Positions 26,986 to 41,998 of a DNA stretch of 64,000 nucleotides are shown here, piece after piece. Made by a program: the position numbers and the translations under genes. The notes beneath the pieces were generated by a model, which was not told the DNA's origin, searched no databases, and saw only the letters and a program-made list of their open reading frames with translations. The stretch lies in NCBI RefSeq assembly GCF_027922045.1, contig NZ_BSEX01000020.1:38494-102493 (forward strand), read 5' to 3'. How positions within the stretch are numbered: the stretch's first letter is position 1; every line of letters begins with the position of its first letter. This DNA comes from Microbacterium terregens. Its GTDB lineage: Bacteria > Pseudomonadota > Alphaproteobacteria > Sphingomonadales > Sphingomonadaceae.

Positions 26986-29195
26986 CAGATCCGATCCTTT
27001 CGCACCGGCACGACCTTTGCCGGCGGAGGCGGGGTACGAAGCCGTTCAAGCACCTCGTCACGGGGACCGTCCGCGACGATACGGCCGCCTTCCACCACGA
27101 TCAGCCGGTCGACCAGTTCCAGCGCGCGGGTGCGGTGGGTGGCGATCACCACCGTTCGCATCGCACTCCATTCCCGGAAACGCGCGATGAAGTTCCGCTC
27201 CGCGGCGTCGTCCATTGATGCCGTGGGTTCGTCCAGCAGGATGACCCGAGGGTCGCGGATCAGCAGGCGCGCGAGCAGCAGTGCCTGGACCTGACCGCCG
27301 GAGAGGCCGGACCCGCCCTCGAAGATCAGATGCTCCAGCCCTCGCGGCAGGCGCCGGACGAACTCGTCGGCCCCCACGATCGCCAGCACCGAGCGGATAT
27401 CCTCGTCGGTGGCGTGGGGCGCACCCATCAGCAGGTTGTCGCGGATGGTGCCGTGGAACAGCCGCGCGCGCTGCGACAACAGGCTGATGTCGCGCCGCAC
27501 GTCCGCCGGGTCCACCTGGCCCAGCGCCACGTCGTCGACGAGCACTTCCCCCGAGACGGGCTCCAGCAGGCCGGACAGCGCCTGGAGGAGCGTCGATTTA
27601 CCGGCGCCGTTGCGCCCGAGGATCGCGATCTTCTCGCCAGCCGCGATCTGGAGCCGGCTGACGGTCAGGGCGGCCGGAGACTGCGGGTCGCCGTACCGGA
27701 ACACTGCATCCCGCACCGTCAGATCGCCGGCGATATGGGGCAGGTGCACGCGGGACTCACGGTCCGGGTGATCGACGGGCAGCGCCATGATCCGGTTGAG
27801 GCCCGCGATGCTGGTCCGCGCCTGCTGCAGGCGGCTGAGCACCTGGGTCACCTGCGCAAGCGGCGTCATCATCCGGGATCCGAGCATCGAGGCGCCCACC
27901 AGCGCACCCGTCGTAAGGTCTCCCGCCATGACCAGTGGCGCGCCGAAGAAAATGACTGCCGCATAGACGCCCGTCTGGACGGTTTGCGTCCAGGATACGA
28001 GGCGGGCGGTCAGACCCCGCAGCCGCAGCTGCGCCTCTCCCGTGACCGCGTTGAGATGGTTCCAGTGCTGTTGAAAGCGCTCCTCCGCCTGAAGGGTCTT
28101 CATGTCCTCCAGGCCCTGAACCACCTCCACCAGCATGCCGCTCCGGAGCGAGGCTTCACGGGCCGCCTCGACCGCGTAGGCGCGGAGCTTCGGCTGGGCG
28201 AGCACGGCTGGAACCACCAGCAGCACCAGCGCGACGAGCGGCACCAGCACCAGCGTGCCGCCGATGAACCAGAAGATCACCAGAAACAGGAAGAAGAACG
28301 GCAGGTCCGCGATGGCCGCCACCGTCGTGGAGGTCATCAACTCGCGTACCTGATCCAGGTCGCGCAGTTGAGCCGTGAAGCTTCCGGTCGACACCGGCCG
28401 CGCGCTGTTGCGAACCCGCAGGGCGTGCCCGAATACCCGATCGGAGATGCGCAGATCCGCCCGCTTCCCCAGCAGGTCGATGACGCCGGTGCGCAGCTGC
28501 CGCAGCACGAAATCGAAGCCGATCGCCAGGAGCACCCCGGCGAAGAGAACGTAGAGCGTGGGGAACGACTCCGCGGGCACGACGCGATCGTAGACCTGCA
28601 TGGAGAACAGGACCCCGGTCAGACCCAGGAGATGTACCAGCAGCGACGCCGCGAGCACCGGCACATAGGCGCGGCGCTCCTGGAAGGCCGACTTCCACAA
28701 CCACCTGGGTTCGAACGGTTCGACATAGGCGTCGATCCGGGCGTCCGACATGCCGCGTGCCGGGCGTGCCAGCACCACCAGTTCCGCAGCCTCCCGGAGC
28801 TCGGCAAGCCGCACTGTGACCGGAGGTTCGCCCGGGCCATCCAGCAGGACACTCGCTTCGCCTCCCTCGCCCGCGCTGGTCAACACGCCCACTTGCCCGT
28901 TCCGAAGCTGGACGATCATCGGCAGGCGCCAGGGAGACAGCTCCCCTTCCAGCACCCGCGGGCCCTCGAACTTCACCCGCAGGCCCATGCGGGCGGCCAG
29001 GTTCACGATCCGGTCGCGCGGCTCGGTTGCCCCGTCCCATGCGGAGAAAAGGCGCGCCGACTGCATCGACTGCGGAAGCCGGAACTGCGTCGCGACCTGC
29101 CGCAGGGCAGCCACCCAGCGCTCCGTCATCTCCTGCGCGGCGGCGGCCTCTGCGACGTCCTCCGACGCGACGCCATGGATCGGCTCGTACTTCAT
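26985..29195 (-). CDS. type I secretion ABC transporter/permease, LssB/LapB type
   Basis: The 736-residue protein has an N-terminal C39-peptidase-like domain (about 40-145) without the catalytic cysteine, which fits transporters of adhesins and RTX proteins that are not cleaved on export. A six-segment membrane domain spans about 170-430, and the nucleotide-binding domain has Walker A GRNGAGKST, signature LSGGQ, Walker B VILLDEP and H-loop ATHRT. It resembles the LssB/LapB group. Together with HlyD and TolC it should export the giant adhesin at 30594-35702. The ATG overlaps the TolC stop by four bases. Confidence 0.93.
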   Translation of the reverse strand: MKYEPIHGVASEDVAEAAAAQEMTERWVAALRQVATQFRLPQSMQSARLFSAWDGATEPRDRIVNLAARMGLRVKFEGPRVLEGELSPWRLPMIVQLRNGQVGVLTSAGEGGEASVLLDGPGEPPVTVRLAELREAAELVVLARPARGMSDARIDAYVEPFEPRWLWKSAFQERRAYVPVLAASLLVHLLGLTGVLFSMQVYDRVVPAESFPTLYVLFAGVLLAIGFDFVLRQLRTGVIDLLGKRADLRISDRVFGHALRVRNSARPVSTGSFTAQLRDLDQVRELMTSTTVAAIADLPFFFLFLVIFWFIGGTLVLVPLVALVLLVVPAVLAQPKLRAYAVEAAREASLRSGMLVEVVQGLEDMKTLQAEERFQQHWNHLNAVTGEAQLRLRGLTARLVSWTQTVQTGVYAAVIFFGAPLVMAGDLTTGALVGASMLGSRMMTPLAQVTQVLSRLQQARTSIAGLNRIMALPVDHPDRESRVHLPHIAGDLTVRDAVFRYGDPQSPAALTVSRLQIAAGEKIAILGRNGAGKSTLLQALSGLLEPVSGEVLVDDVALGQVDPADVRRDISLLSQRARLFHGTIRDNLLMGAPHATDEDIRSVLAIVGADEFVRRLPRGLEHLIFEGGSGLSGGQVQALLLARLLIRDPRVILLDEPTASMDDAAERNFIARFREWSAMRTVVIATHRTRALELVDRLIVVEGGRIVADGPRDEVLERLRTPPPPAKVVPVRKDRI

Positions 29196-30593
29196 AAGGT
29201 CACTCCGCGGACCCGCATGCCGTTCAGCGCGAAGCGCTCGCGCGACTGGCCCTTGTTGAACATGCAGTCGAGCCCGAGCCGCCGCAGGTCATGTTCCGCA
29301 TTCACGCCATCGAACAGCACCTGGTGGAGTTCCTGCTCGGCATTGAGCAGGTCGATCAGCGTGCGTGTCCCCATCTCCAGATACTGCAGGCGGTAGAGCT
29401 TGCCGGTCTCGCGCATCATCGCTTCGCGGGTCTCCAGCGAGGCTCGCCGCTGGCGAAGGCTAGGGATCTGCTGGCGTGCCTCCGCCAGGGCACGCTCGGC
29501 GGCCAGGTTGCTGGCCTCCACGGCGGCGTTGGCCGCGCGCAGCGATTGCTCCGCGCCTGCCCGTCGCGCCTTGGAAGCGCCGCCCTGGAACAAGCTGCTG
29601 GAGAGCGAGAGCCCAAAATTATAGTTGCTGGAGGACGAGATCGGGTCGCGCAGGTCCGCGGCAGCGCCTGCGTCCAGCGACAGCGTCGGCAGGGCGTCGG
29701 CGCGACTGCGGCGCAGGCGCGCGGTCGCTTCCTCCCGACGTGCGCTCGCCTCCTGGATGGTCGGCACCTGGGTCCAGTTCGGGTCGGGCCCCTCGCACAT
29801 CTGGTCGAGCCAAGCGGGCGCCTCGGACCGGACGGCCGTGACCGGTGCTTTGCTGCCGATCAGGTAGCTGAGAACGCCGCGCCACCGTTCCAGCTGGCCG
29901 CGGATCTCCAGCACAGAGACGCGGGCGGCCTCCACCCGTGCCTCCGCCTGTACCGCGTCCGACCGGGTGCTGGCGCCGTTGCGGGTCCGGTGCTGTACCA
30001 GCGTGTTGATCGCCAGCACGCTTTCGAGCTGGGCGTCCGCGACCGCGAGCAGCGCCTCATGCCGCTGAATCTCGACGACCACCTGGGCGGTGTCGCGAAC
30101 CAGGCTGTCCACTGCCAGCAACATCTGAGCGCGGCTGATGTCGACGCCCGCACGCGCCGCCGCCACGTCGCTGGAGACCTTCCCGAAGTCGACGATCATC
30201 TGGGAGACGGAAATCTGCGGGCGCGGCAACCAGGCCGTGTTGCGCAAGCGGTTGTCGTACTGCGTGCCGACGCCGCCGCGGATCGTCGGATAGTAGCCCG
30301 CACGTGCGACGCGAACCTCGGCCTCGTCCGCGCCGATCCTCGCCACCGCCTCCTCGATCGACGGGTTCCACTCGACCGCCCGGCGAACGGCCACGTCCAG
30401 CGACAGCGCACCGAGCGGCTCGAGCCCAGGGGGTGCCGGTGGTCCGATACCAGACGCGGGCACTCCCTCTTGCGCGTAGGCCAAAGGGAACGTCCCGCCC
30501 CCGATCATCGCGAAGCCAACTGCCGCGGCAAGCCACCGCCGGCAGCGCGATGGCTGTCGGCGGTGGGGATTGCTTCCTTGCGATGCCCCTTGA

Positions 30594-30613
<20 letters not shown>
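29192..30613 (-). CDS. TolC-family outer-membrane channel of type I secretion
   Basis: The 473-residue protein has two repeats of the outer-membrane efflux fold with long alpha-barrel helices ([47 protein letters not shown], given in pieces of the helices). A late signal peptide follows a basic N-terminus ([24 protein letters not shown] region, residues about 30-48). ATG at 30613 overlaps the adhesin stop by 20 bases. A shorter start would have to be non-ATG, so the exact N-terminus is uncertain. It completes the adhesin export machine. Confidence 0.88.
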
Positions 30614-35702
<5,089 letters not shown>

Positions 35703-35894
35703 GGCGCATCATCTCCCTCTTGGTCCCGGAAGTCTCGCCATCCGACGATCTCCGGTCACGTCCTTCGACGGCTCACGCCGCCTGCGGAGACAACGCCCTG
35801 TCTTGCCCGGACTTGCGTTCGGGAAAGTCGCGTCTCCGGACATCTATGTATTTGAGGGAAAAGGCCGATCCTATTGGACCAAGCCCCTAAGTGA

Positions 35895-35902
35895 CTACGT
35901 AG
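35895..35902. promoter_or_regulatory. palindrome CTACGTAG upstream of adhesin
   Basis: An 8-bp perfect palindrome lies within the 253-base gap between the regulator stop and the adhesin start, 192 bases before the GTG. It is a plausible site for the LuxR-type HTH protein encoded immediately upstream; this is inference from position and symmetry only. Confidence 0.3.
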
Positions 35903-35955
35903 AACCGCACGCCGGCATTTACTTTCTGGAAACCAGTTTCACCTGCCATGGCCGC

Positions 35956-37752
35956 TCAGGCCAGGCCGGCCGAGGCGGCCAGCGCCATCGCTTCGGACAT
36001 GGTACCGACCTGCAGCTTGTCCTTGATGTTGGCCCGATGCACCTCGATGGTGCGGGGGCTGAGCCCGAGTTCCTTGGCGATCAGCTTGCTGCTCAACCCG
36101 GTGAGAAGCCGGCTGAGCACCTCTCGCTCGCGTGGTGACAATGCAGCGAGCCGCTCGCGCGCGGACTGTGCACCGGGAGCGCTGGCTTCCTCCCGCTCGG
36201 TCACGGCGTGAAGCGCCTCCCGCACCGCCCGCAGGAGCTGCTCCTCCCCGCCCCCGGTTCCGGGCAGCACATCGAAGGCGCCCATCTTCATCAGGGAGCG
36301 GACCTCCTGAGCATTGCCGTGCTCGGGCGTGAGGGCGATGATTCGGAACGACCGGCGCCGGTTCCCCAGAGCGCCCAGGATCCGCCCCAGGCTGTTGGGA
36401 GCGCTGGGAACGCTAAACAGGATGCAGCCCGCCTGGAGAGCAGTGGCGATCTTCACGAACTGCTCGATCGTCTCGAACGTGCGGGGCTTGTAGCCGCGCC
36501 GCCAGAAACGGCCGGCCAGGCGCGCCTCCTCACCCGGCTCCAGGCCGACCAGGTAGATCTGCTGATGGTCCTGCGCATCGATACGCTCGGCGATGCCGCC
36601 GACGCTGCGGATGCTGCCTTCCCGATCGGGTACCGCGAACAGCGTTTCCCGTATCTTGCGGATCTGCCCGTCGCCGCCGACCACGCGATATTCCTCGCAG
36701 ATCAGTTCGCCTGCCTGCAGGCGCGGCAGGAAATCGATCTGGCGGTCCCGGTCGTCGGGATGGACCGTCTCCAGCCAGTCGTTCCAGCTCCGGAGCTGGG
36801 AAGCCGTCTGTTCTCCCCAAAGATGCGTGGTGTCGCCGGCCAGATACTCGATCTGCTGGGTTTCGAGATCGACGATCCAGAGCACATTGTGGCTGGAATG
36901 TGCGAAGGTTTCGAACAACTCCTCCTTCGAGTGGATCGACTCCATGGCGAGATGCCAATCGTGCACATCGGTCGCGGCACTGTACCAGCCCTCGATCTCG
37001 CCGTCTGCGTCCAGCACGGGTTCGGACCGCACCAGCACCCAGCGAAACTGGCCGTCGTTCCGCCGCAGCCGGTGACGGCTTTCGAAGGTCGTGCGCCGGG
37101 AGAGCGCCTTCTCGAAGCGCAGGCGGATCGCCTGCACGTCGTCCTGGTGGACGATGGATGGCCAATCGTCTCCGATGGTGGTCGGATCGACGCCGAGGAA
37201 GTCGATCATCCGCTGGTTCGCCCAGGCAACGTGGTTCGGAACCCGCGTTACCCAGAGCATCTCGGGCACAAGGGCGCTGAACCGCTCCAGTTCCTTCGCC
37301 TGACGCACGGCTTCGCGCTCTGCCAGGACCAGCTTGGTCGTCTCCCACGCGGTGACGAGAACGCCGCCCACCTCATCGTTGGCGTAGCGCACCGGCGAAA
37401 CGGAGAAGGTCCACCAGCCCTTTTGTGGGCCGCTGCCCCGATCTAGCTCCAGCGGCAGGTTCTCGTGAAAGCTCGCCTCGCCGCGCATCGCTGCGTTGAC
37501 GATCCCGCTGACCTCGTCCCAGGCCTCCGCCCAGATTTCTCGATAGGGGCGCCCTAGCGCATCGGGCTTCTTGCCCAAGATGACCGTGTAGGCGTCGTTG
37601 AAGAAGGTAACGAAGTCGTCGCCCCACAGGAGGCTTTGCGGAAAGGCAGAGTCGAGGATCAGGCCCAGCGTCGTGGTAAGTTCCAGTGGCCACTGCGGCC
37701 GCGGCCCCAAAACGGTCGATGACCAATCCTTTCCGCGGATGCGGGCCGCCAT
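35956..37752 (-). CDS. PAS-PAS-PAS-pseudoreceiver-LuxR transcription regulator
   Basis: The 598-residue protein has three PAS-like sensor domains (about 15-140, 150-275, 285-400; first with WSSTVLGPRPQWP and LLWGDDFVTFFNDAYTVILG). A FixJ-type receiver-like domain spans about 405-515, and a LuxR/FixJ HTH (LSPREREVLSRLLTGLSSKLIAKELGLSPRTIEVHR, in segments) ends the protein. The receiver has lost the acidic pocket: the phosphoacceptor position in CILFSVPSAPN is Ser and the conserved Lys is absent. No kinase domain is present, so sensing and DNA binding are combined. It sits just upstream of the adhesin operon, its likely target. ATG at 37752 has no ribosome site; a CTG at 37773 follows GGGAGG and would add seven residues found in related proteins. 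Confidence 0.85.
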   Translation of the reverse strand: MAARIRGKDWSSTVLGPRPQWPLELTTTLGLILDSAFPQSLLWGDDFVTFFNDAYTVILGKKPDALGRPYREIWAEAWDEVSGIVNAAMRGEASFHENLPLELDRGSGPQKGWWTFSVSPVRYANDEVGGVLVTAWETTKLVLAEREAVRQAKELERFSALVPEMLWVTRVPNHVAWANQRMIDFLGVDPTTIGDDWPSIVHQDDVQAIRLRFEKALSRRTTFESRHRLRRNDGQFRWVLVRSEPVLDADGEIEGWYSAATDVHDWHLAMESIHSKEELFETFAHSSHNVLWIVDLETQQIEYLAGDTTHLWGEQTASQLRSWNDWLETVHPDDRDRQIDFLPRLQAGELICEEYRVVGGDGQIRKIRETLFAVPDREGSIRSVGGIAERIDAQDHQQIYLVGLEPGEEARLAGRFWRRGYKPRTFETIEQFVKIATALQAGCILFSVPSAPNSLGRILGALGNRRRSFRIIALTPEHGNAQEVRSLMKMGAFDVLPGTGGGEEQLLRAVREALHAVTEREEASAPGAQSARERLAALSPREREVLSRLLTGLSSKLIAKELGLSPRTIEVHRANIKDKLQVGTMSEAMALAASAGLA

Positions 37753-38260
37753 CAGGCTATTGCCGAGCTGCAGTGGGGCCTCCCTGAATCATCATCCGTC
37801 TCCCTGTTTTCGACCAATGCTCGCAGGCGGCAAGAATATGTCAATATCGGTCGAAGCGTCAGGCGCGGGAACGGGACTTAGGACTCTCAGCTACACCGAG
37901 CTGAAATAAGTTAACCGTTTAGGACAATGGAACGTCCGCTCTGCGATCGGAATAGCGTCGACGAGACTGCACCAAAACGGATGGTATACGTTTTACCCGC
38001 GATGCCGCGCGTGGATGAAATCCCTAGATGCTGCTTTTAATGTAGCTTCGACGTGTCTCACCGCTGGCGAGCACTGTCGCTAATCCGGCCTGCAGCATCG
38101 AGTAAGCGCCCCGCCGGGGGCAACGGGAAGTGCTCCGGGCGGTGTTCGCTGGCACCGCCAGACCGCGGAGCTTGAACGTCGTTCGGTCTACGCGGACGGC
38201 ATGACCGTCGCGATCGCCGTCAAGGACGAACGCGTCTCCATCCCCTCTTTGCCTGCCGCA
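37753..38260. other. 508-base intergenic region
   Basis: This gap is more AT-rich than its surroundings around 37820-38060. It should hold the regulator promoter on its left side. I see no open frame with coding character, no operator of the type found upstream of the hydrolases, and no clear terminator for the GH35 gene that ends at 38261. Confidence 0.5.
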
Positions 38261-39880
38261 CTATCGCTTCGGATAGCTGGCAAGCTTCACCCGCAGCAAT
38301 TGCGGAGCGGCGGTGAAGTTCAGCCCCCAATCCGCCTGATCGCCGTTCCACACGCGCTCGAATACCCATCGGCCATGCTCGTCATAATGGCCTTGCTCGA
38401 TGCGATCGTAGATCAGATTGGCGGCGCGCTTGTCCGCCAGATCAAAGTCGACCCGCGCACGAAAGCCCGTAACCAGATACTCGTTCGGCGCGAGTTCGGC
38501 GATCGCGACCCCGCCGGAAGGATCGGGATTGCCCTTGGGCGGCGCCATGCCGAAGTCGGGGCGACCGAAGGTGGCGGTGGCGACATATTTCCCGAGCTGC
38601 ATCACCTGCTTGTGCTCGTCGGCCGGGTCATTGGGTTCGGCCGCGCCCCAGGTCTTGCGATCCAAGGCGAGCCTTGCCCACAGCCGCGCGATGGGTCGGA
38701 ACAGGGCGAGATGCGCAGCGAACGGCGCGATGGCCTCGTCGTTCAGCTTGGCCGTCAGCGGCAGCGTGGAAAGATACCGGTTGCCGTCCACGCCGAACGG
38801 CGCCCAGCCGATCGCGCCCCGCCCGATCGCCTCGAAGAAGTAACGGGCATACTCCTTGCCGTGGCCGGTTTCCGGCACGAAAAGCGGATTGTCCGGCCGG
38901 TCATACGCATCGAGGAAACCCCGATAGGCTTTGTGATCGGGGTTGTAGATGTCGGGCGCCAGCGCATCGAGGTGCGGGGCCGCGGCCTTGTACACGTCGA
39001 TCACCGTGTTGGCCGGTCCGCCGCTCGCGTAGCTTTTCGGCTCCTGATAGGTGAACGGATCGCCGGGAAGCGCCGCGTTGACATACATGGGGATCGGCTT
39101 GACCGCCTTCCCTGCCGCCGCGACCTGGTCGATGTAGCGCGCGACGTGCCAGGCGTGGAAATACAGCTCGGCATCGCGGCCGAACACCGTGGCCCAGTCC
39201 CCCGGCCGCTTCTTCATCTGGCGTAGCAATGCGGCGGGCACGGGGCCGGCGAAGGCCGCGTTGGCTTCGGGCGAGTGATCGCGCGGCAGGCCATAGGAGC
39301 CGGGCTCGTTCTGCACCTGCACCATCACCACCGTATTCTGCGGATCGGCTTCTTTCAGGTGGCGGATGAAGGCCGCGAAGGCACGGCGATCGGCGGCGAG
39401 CGTCTCGCGCCCGAACGGCGACAGGGCATAATGGTTCGTGCCATCCGGCGCGCGCATCCGGGGGAAGCGCTTGTTGTCCAGCTTCACCCAGGCCGGTGTA
39501 TACTGCGGGTTGGTGTTCTTCCACGTACCGAACCACAGCAGGACGAGGCGCAGGTTCCGCTCGCGTGCCTGTGCCAGCAACAGATCGAGATAGGAGAAGT
39601 CGAACACCCCCTCCTTGGCCTCGACCTGCTCCCAGGCGATCGGCACCTCTACCGTGTTGACGTGCAGCGCCTCCATAGTCGGCCAGACCTTTGCCATCGC
39701 GGAAGGCCACGCACTGGAGTTGTTCACCTGCGCCCCCAGGATCAGAAAGGGTGCGCCGTCGACGATCAACGCGTGGCGGCCGTCCCGCGTGACGATCCGC
39801 GGCACCGCGGTCTCCTGCGCCGCCGCGACCGGTGTCGAAAGCGTCGCTGCGGCTGCGATAGCCGTTCCGATGATCCTCAT
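38261..39880 (-). CDS. GH35-family beta-galactosidase-like enzyme (paralogue 2)
   Basis: The 539-residue protein has a signal peptide (MRIIGTAIAAAATLSTPVAAAQ) and the same GH35 fold as the other two copies: NTVEVPIAWEQVEAKEG, LWFGTWKNT, acid/base Glu in VQVQNEPG and second Glu in LFVPETGHGKE. The C-terminal beta region ends VWNGDQADWGLNF, a shared family tail. In a xyloglucan locus it would remove galactose from the galactosyl-xylosyl side chain. The ribosome site AGGGGAGG precedes the ATG. It is divergent from GH29 with a perfect operator between them. Confidence 0.87.
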   Translation of the reverse strand: MRIIGTAIAAAATLSTPVAAAQETAVPRIVTRDGRHALIVDGAPFLILGAQVNNSSAWPSAMAKVWPTMEALHVNTVEVPIAWEQVEAKEGVFDFSYLDLLLAQARERNLRLVLLWFGTWKNTNPQYTPAWVKLDNKRFPRMRAPDGTNHYALSPFGRETLAADRRAFAAFIRHLKEADPQNTVVMVQVQNEPGSYGLPRDHSPEANAAFAGPVPAALLRQMKKRPGDWATVFGRDAELYFHAWHVARYIDQVAAAGKAVKPIPMYVNAALPGDPFTYQEPKSYASGGPANTVIDVYKAAAPHLDALAPDIYNPDHKAYRGFLDAYDRPDNPLFVPETGHGKEYARYFFEAIGRGAIGWAPFGVDGNRYLSTLPLTAKLNDEAIAPFAAHLALFRPIARLWARLALDRKTWGAAEPNDPADEHKQVMQLGKYVATATFGRPDFGMAPPKGNPDPSGGVAIAELAPNEYLVTGFRARVDFDLADKRAANLIYDRIEQGHYDEHGRWVFERVWNGDQADWGLNFTAAPQLLRVKLASYPKR

Positions 39881-39977
39881 GCGCCTCCCCTTCGTGTTGC
39901 TGTCTCGCGGCGGTCGACCCGGCAAGAAGCCGTCGCGGGAAAACGGCTGGGACCACGCGCCTGGTGCAGCAGCAGCT

Positions 39978-39991
39978 TGATAGCGCTATCG
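39978..39991. promoter_or_regulatory. LacI-family-type operator between GH35 and GH29
   Basis: TGATAGCGCTATCG contains the perfect 12-bp palindrome GATAGCGCTATC. It sits about 100 bases from the GH35 start and 144 from the GH29 start, so it can control both. Confidence 0.7.
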
Positions 39992-40134
39992 CCTTGTCCG
40001 TCGCGCGTCCATACGCCAGGAACAGGAGCGGCGGAGCAGCCCCGGCGCATTACTCAGGCGACGAGCGTGCCGCGATGAACGATCTTTCGGAACGCCCGGT
40101 TCGTGCCGGCGCTTTCGAGGTGGGGGAGGACGAA

Positions 40135-41739
40135 GTGACCGAAGGACCATCGCGGCGTACCGTGATCGCTGCCGCGTTGGCGGCCCCTGCCCTGATCGCC
40201 GCGCGGGGCGAGCGGGTGCAGCCGAACTGGCCGTCGCTGGTGCAGCATTACCGGTACCCCCACTGGTTCCGCGACGCGAAGTTCGGCATCTGGTCGCACT
40301 GGGGGCCGCAGGCGGTGCCCGAGCAGGGCGATTGGTACGGCCGGTTCCTGTACATGCAGGGCCACCCGATGGCCGACTTCCACCGCAAGACCTATGGCCA
40401 TCCAGCCGAGTTCGGGATGAAGGACCTGTTCCCGCGCTGGACCGCCGCAGCTTGGGAGCCGGAGGCGCTGATGCAGCGCTTCGTCCGGGCGGGGGCCAAG
40501 TATTTCGTGTCGCTCGCCTGCCATCACGACAACCTGGACTGTTTCGACAGCAGCCACCACGCGTGGAATGCAACCGCGATCGGGCCGAAGCGCGACGTGG
40601 TCGGCATCTGGGAACGTGCGGCGCGGCGGGCCGGGCTGCGGTTCGGCGTGTCGAACCACATCTCGCATGCATGGCATTGGTACCAGCCGGCCTATGGCTA
40701 TGATCCGGTCGGCCCGCGCAAGGGCGAGCGCTACGACGCGTACCGGCTGACCAAGGCGGACGGACGCGGGCAATGGTGGGAAGGGCTGGACCCGCAGGAG
40801 CTCTACACCGGGCGCCATATGGTGGCACCCGACGGGATCGACAGCATCGCGGCAATGAACGCCTGGCATGACCAGCACGACGGCCAGTGGATCGAGACGG
40901 CACCCCCGCACGACCGCCGCTTCGTGCGGCAATGGCTGCTGCGCCAGCAGGAGCTGATCGAGAAGTACCGCCCGGATCTCTGCTACTTCGACAACTACGA
41001 GCTGCCGTTCGGCCAGACCGGGCTCGAGGCGGCGGCGCACTACTACAACCGCTCGCTCGAGTGGCACGGCAACATCGACGTGGTGCTGACCGCCAAGCAG
41101 TTGAAGCCCTATGCCCGGTTCGGCGTGGTGCAGGATGTCGAGCGCGGCTTTTCCGACCGGCTGTGGGACGAGCCGTGGCAGACCGACACGTGCATCGGCG
41201 ACTGGTTCTACAACCGCAGCCGCTTCACCGACAAAAGCTACAAGAGCGCCGAGGACGTGGTGCAGCGGCTGGCCGACGTCGTGTCGAAGAACGGCAACCT
41301 GCTGCTTTCCGTGCCGCAGCGCGGGGACGGCAGCATCGACGCGGAGGAGGAACGGATCCTCGACGATCTCGCCGGCTGGATGGCGGTGAACGGCGAGGCG
41401 ATCTTCGGCTCGCGGCCGTGGCGCGTGTATGGCGAAGGCCCGACGCAGCTTAGCGCAGGCATGCAGAACGAAGGCGCGTTCAAGGGCTTCGACGAGCGGG
41501 ACGTGCGGTTCACGGTGAACAAGGGTGCGCTGTACGTGCTGTTCCTGAAGCGACCGAAGCGGCCGGTGACGATTGCGGCGTTGGGGCGCGGGCGGTGGAA
41601 CGGACGGGTTGCGCGGGCGACGCTGCTGGGCGGTGGGCCGGTGGCGATGGCCCAGCGGGCGGAAGGGTTGACGCTGACCGTACCGCGGGGCGACGGGTTC
41701 GTCCCGGTGGTGAAGCTGGAGGGTGTGGGATTGGTTTGA
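40135..41739 (+). CDS. GH29 alpha-L-fucosidase, Tat-exported
   Basis: The 534-residue protein has a twin-arginine leader (SRRTVIAAALAAPAL) directly at the N-terminus if translation starts at GTG 40135, which has GGGAGGA four bases upstream. ATG at 40075 would add 20 residues and lacks a ribosome site. The GH29 barrel shows FGIWSHWGPQAVPE, YFVSLACHHDNLDCFDS, the nucleophile Asp in LCYFDNYELPFG (D286) and NGNLLLSVPQRGDG, with a C-terminal beta domain. It removes terminal alpha-L-fucose, the outermost sugar of many xyloglucan side chains. The cytoplasmic/periplasmic order fits side-chain trimming with GH35 and GH31. A LacI-type operator lies upstream. Confidence 0.88.
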   Translation: MTEGPSRRTVIAAALAAPALIAARGERVQPNWPSLVQHYRYPHWFRDAKFGIWSHWGPQAVPEQGDWYGRFLYMQGHPMADFHRKTYGHPAEFGMKDLFPRWTAAAWEPEALMQRFVRAGAKYFVSLACHHDNLDCFDSSHHAWNATAIGPKRDVVGIWERAARRAGLRFGVSNHISHAWHWYQPAYGYDPVGPRKGERYDAYRLTKADGRGQWWEGLDPQELYTGRHMVAPDGIDSIAAMNAWHDQHDGQWIETAPPHDRRFVRQWLLRQQELIEKYRPDLCYFDNYELPFGQTGLEAAAHYYNRSLEWHGNIDVVLTAKQLKPYARFGVVQDVERGFSDRLWDEPWQTDTCIGDWFYNRSRFTDKSYKSAEDVVQRLADVVSKNGNLLLSVPQRGDGSIDAEEERILDDLAGWMAVNGEAIFGSRPWRVYGEGPTQLSAGMQNEGAFKGFDERDVRFTVNKGALYVLFLKRPKRPVTIAALGRGRWNGRVARATLLGGGPVAMAQRAEGLTLTVPRGDGFVPVVKLEGVGLV

Positions 41740-41793
41740 GGTGGCGGCAGTCCTTCCACAAAGGGCGGAATGAGCGCAGCGGTAACCCCCATC

Positions 41794-41812
41794 CGGCCTT
41801 CCGCGGAGGCCG
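41794..41812. repeat. REP-like hairpin, copy 1
   Basis: CGGCCTTCCGCGGAGGCCG folds on itself and is followed by AAATCCAT. A related element (CCGCGGAGGCCGGGGTCCAG) lies at 63708-63727. Such GCGGAGGC...ATCCA hairpins are common between sphingomonad genes. Confidence 0.45.
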
Positions 41813-41998
41813 AAATCCATATGTGCAACGTTCGCTTCCACCACGACGTCGGGAGCTTATAGCTCTCCGCCTGCGGGTGATAACGACGTGGCGGCTTCCG
41901 TCCACTTGCGGCCGCTCGCTACTTGCGATGCCTTGTCCGATAGCCGCTGTTCGTTCAGCTTATCGTAGATGGCAACACGCTCATCCTCGGTCGGACTG

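Noticed and set aside
41770..41862. Short frame of about 30 codons after GH29.
   Set aside because: It coincides with a REP-like hairpin and looks like an intergenic repeat, not a peptide gene.
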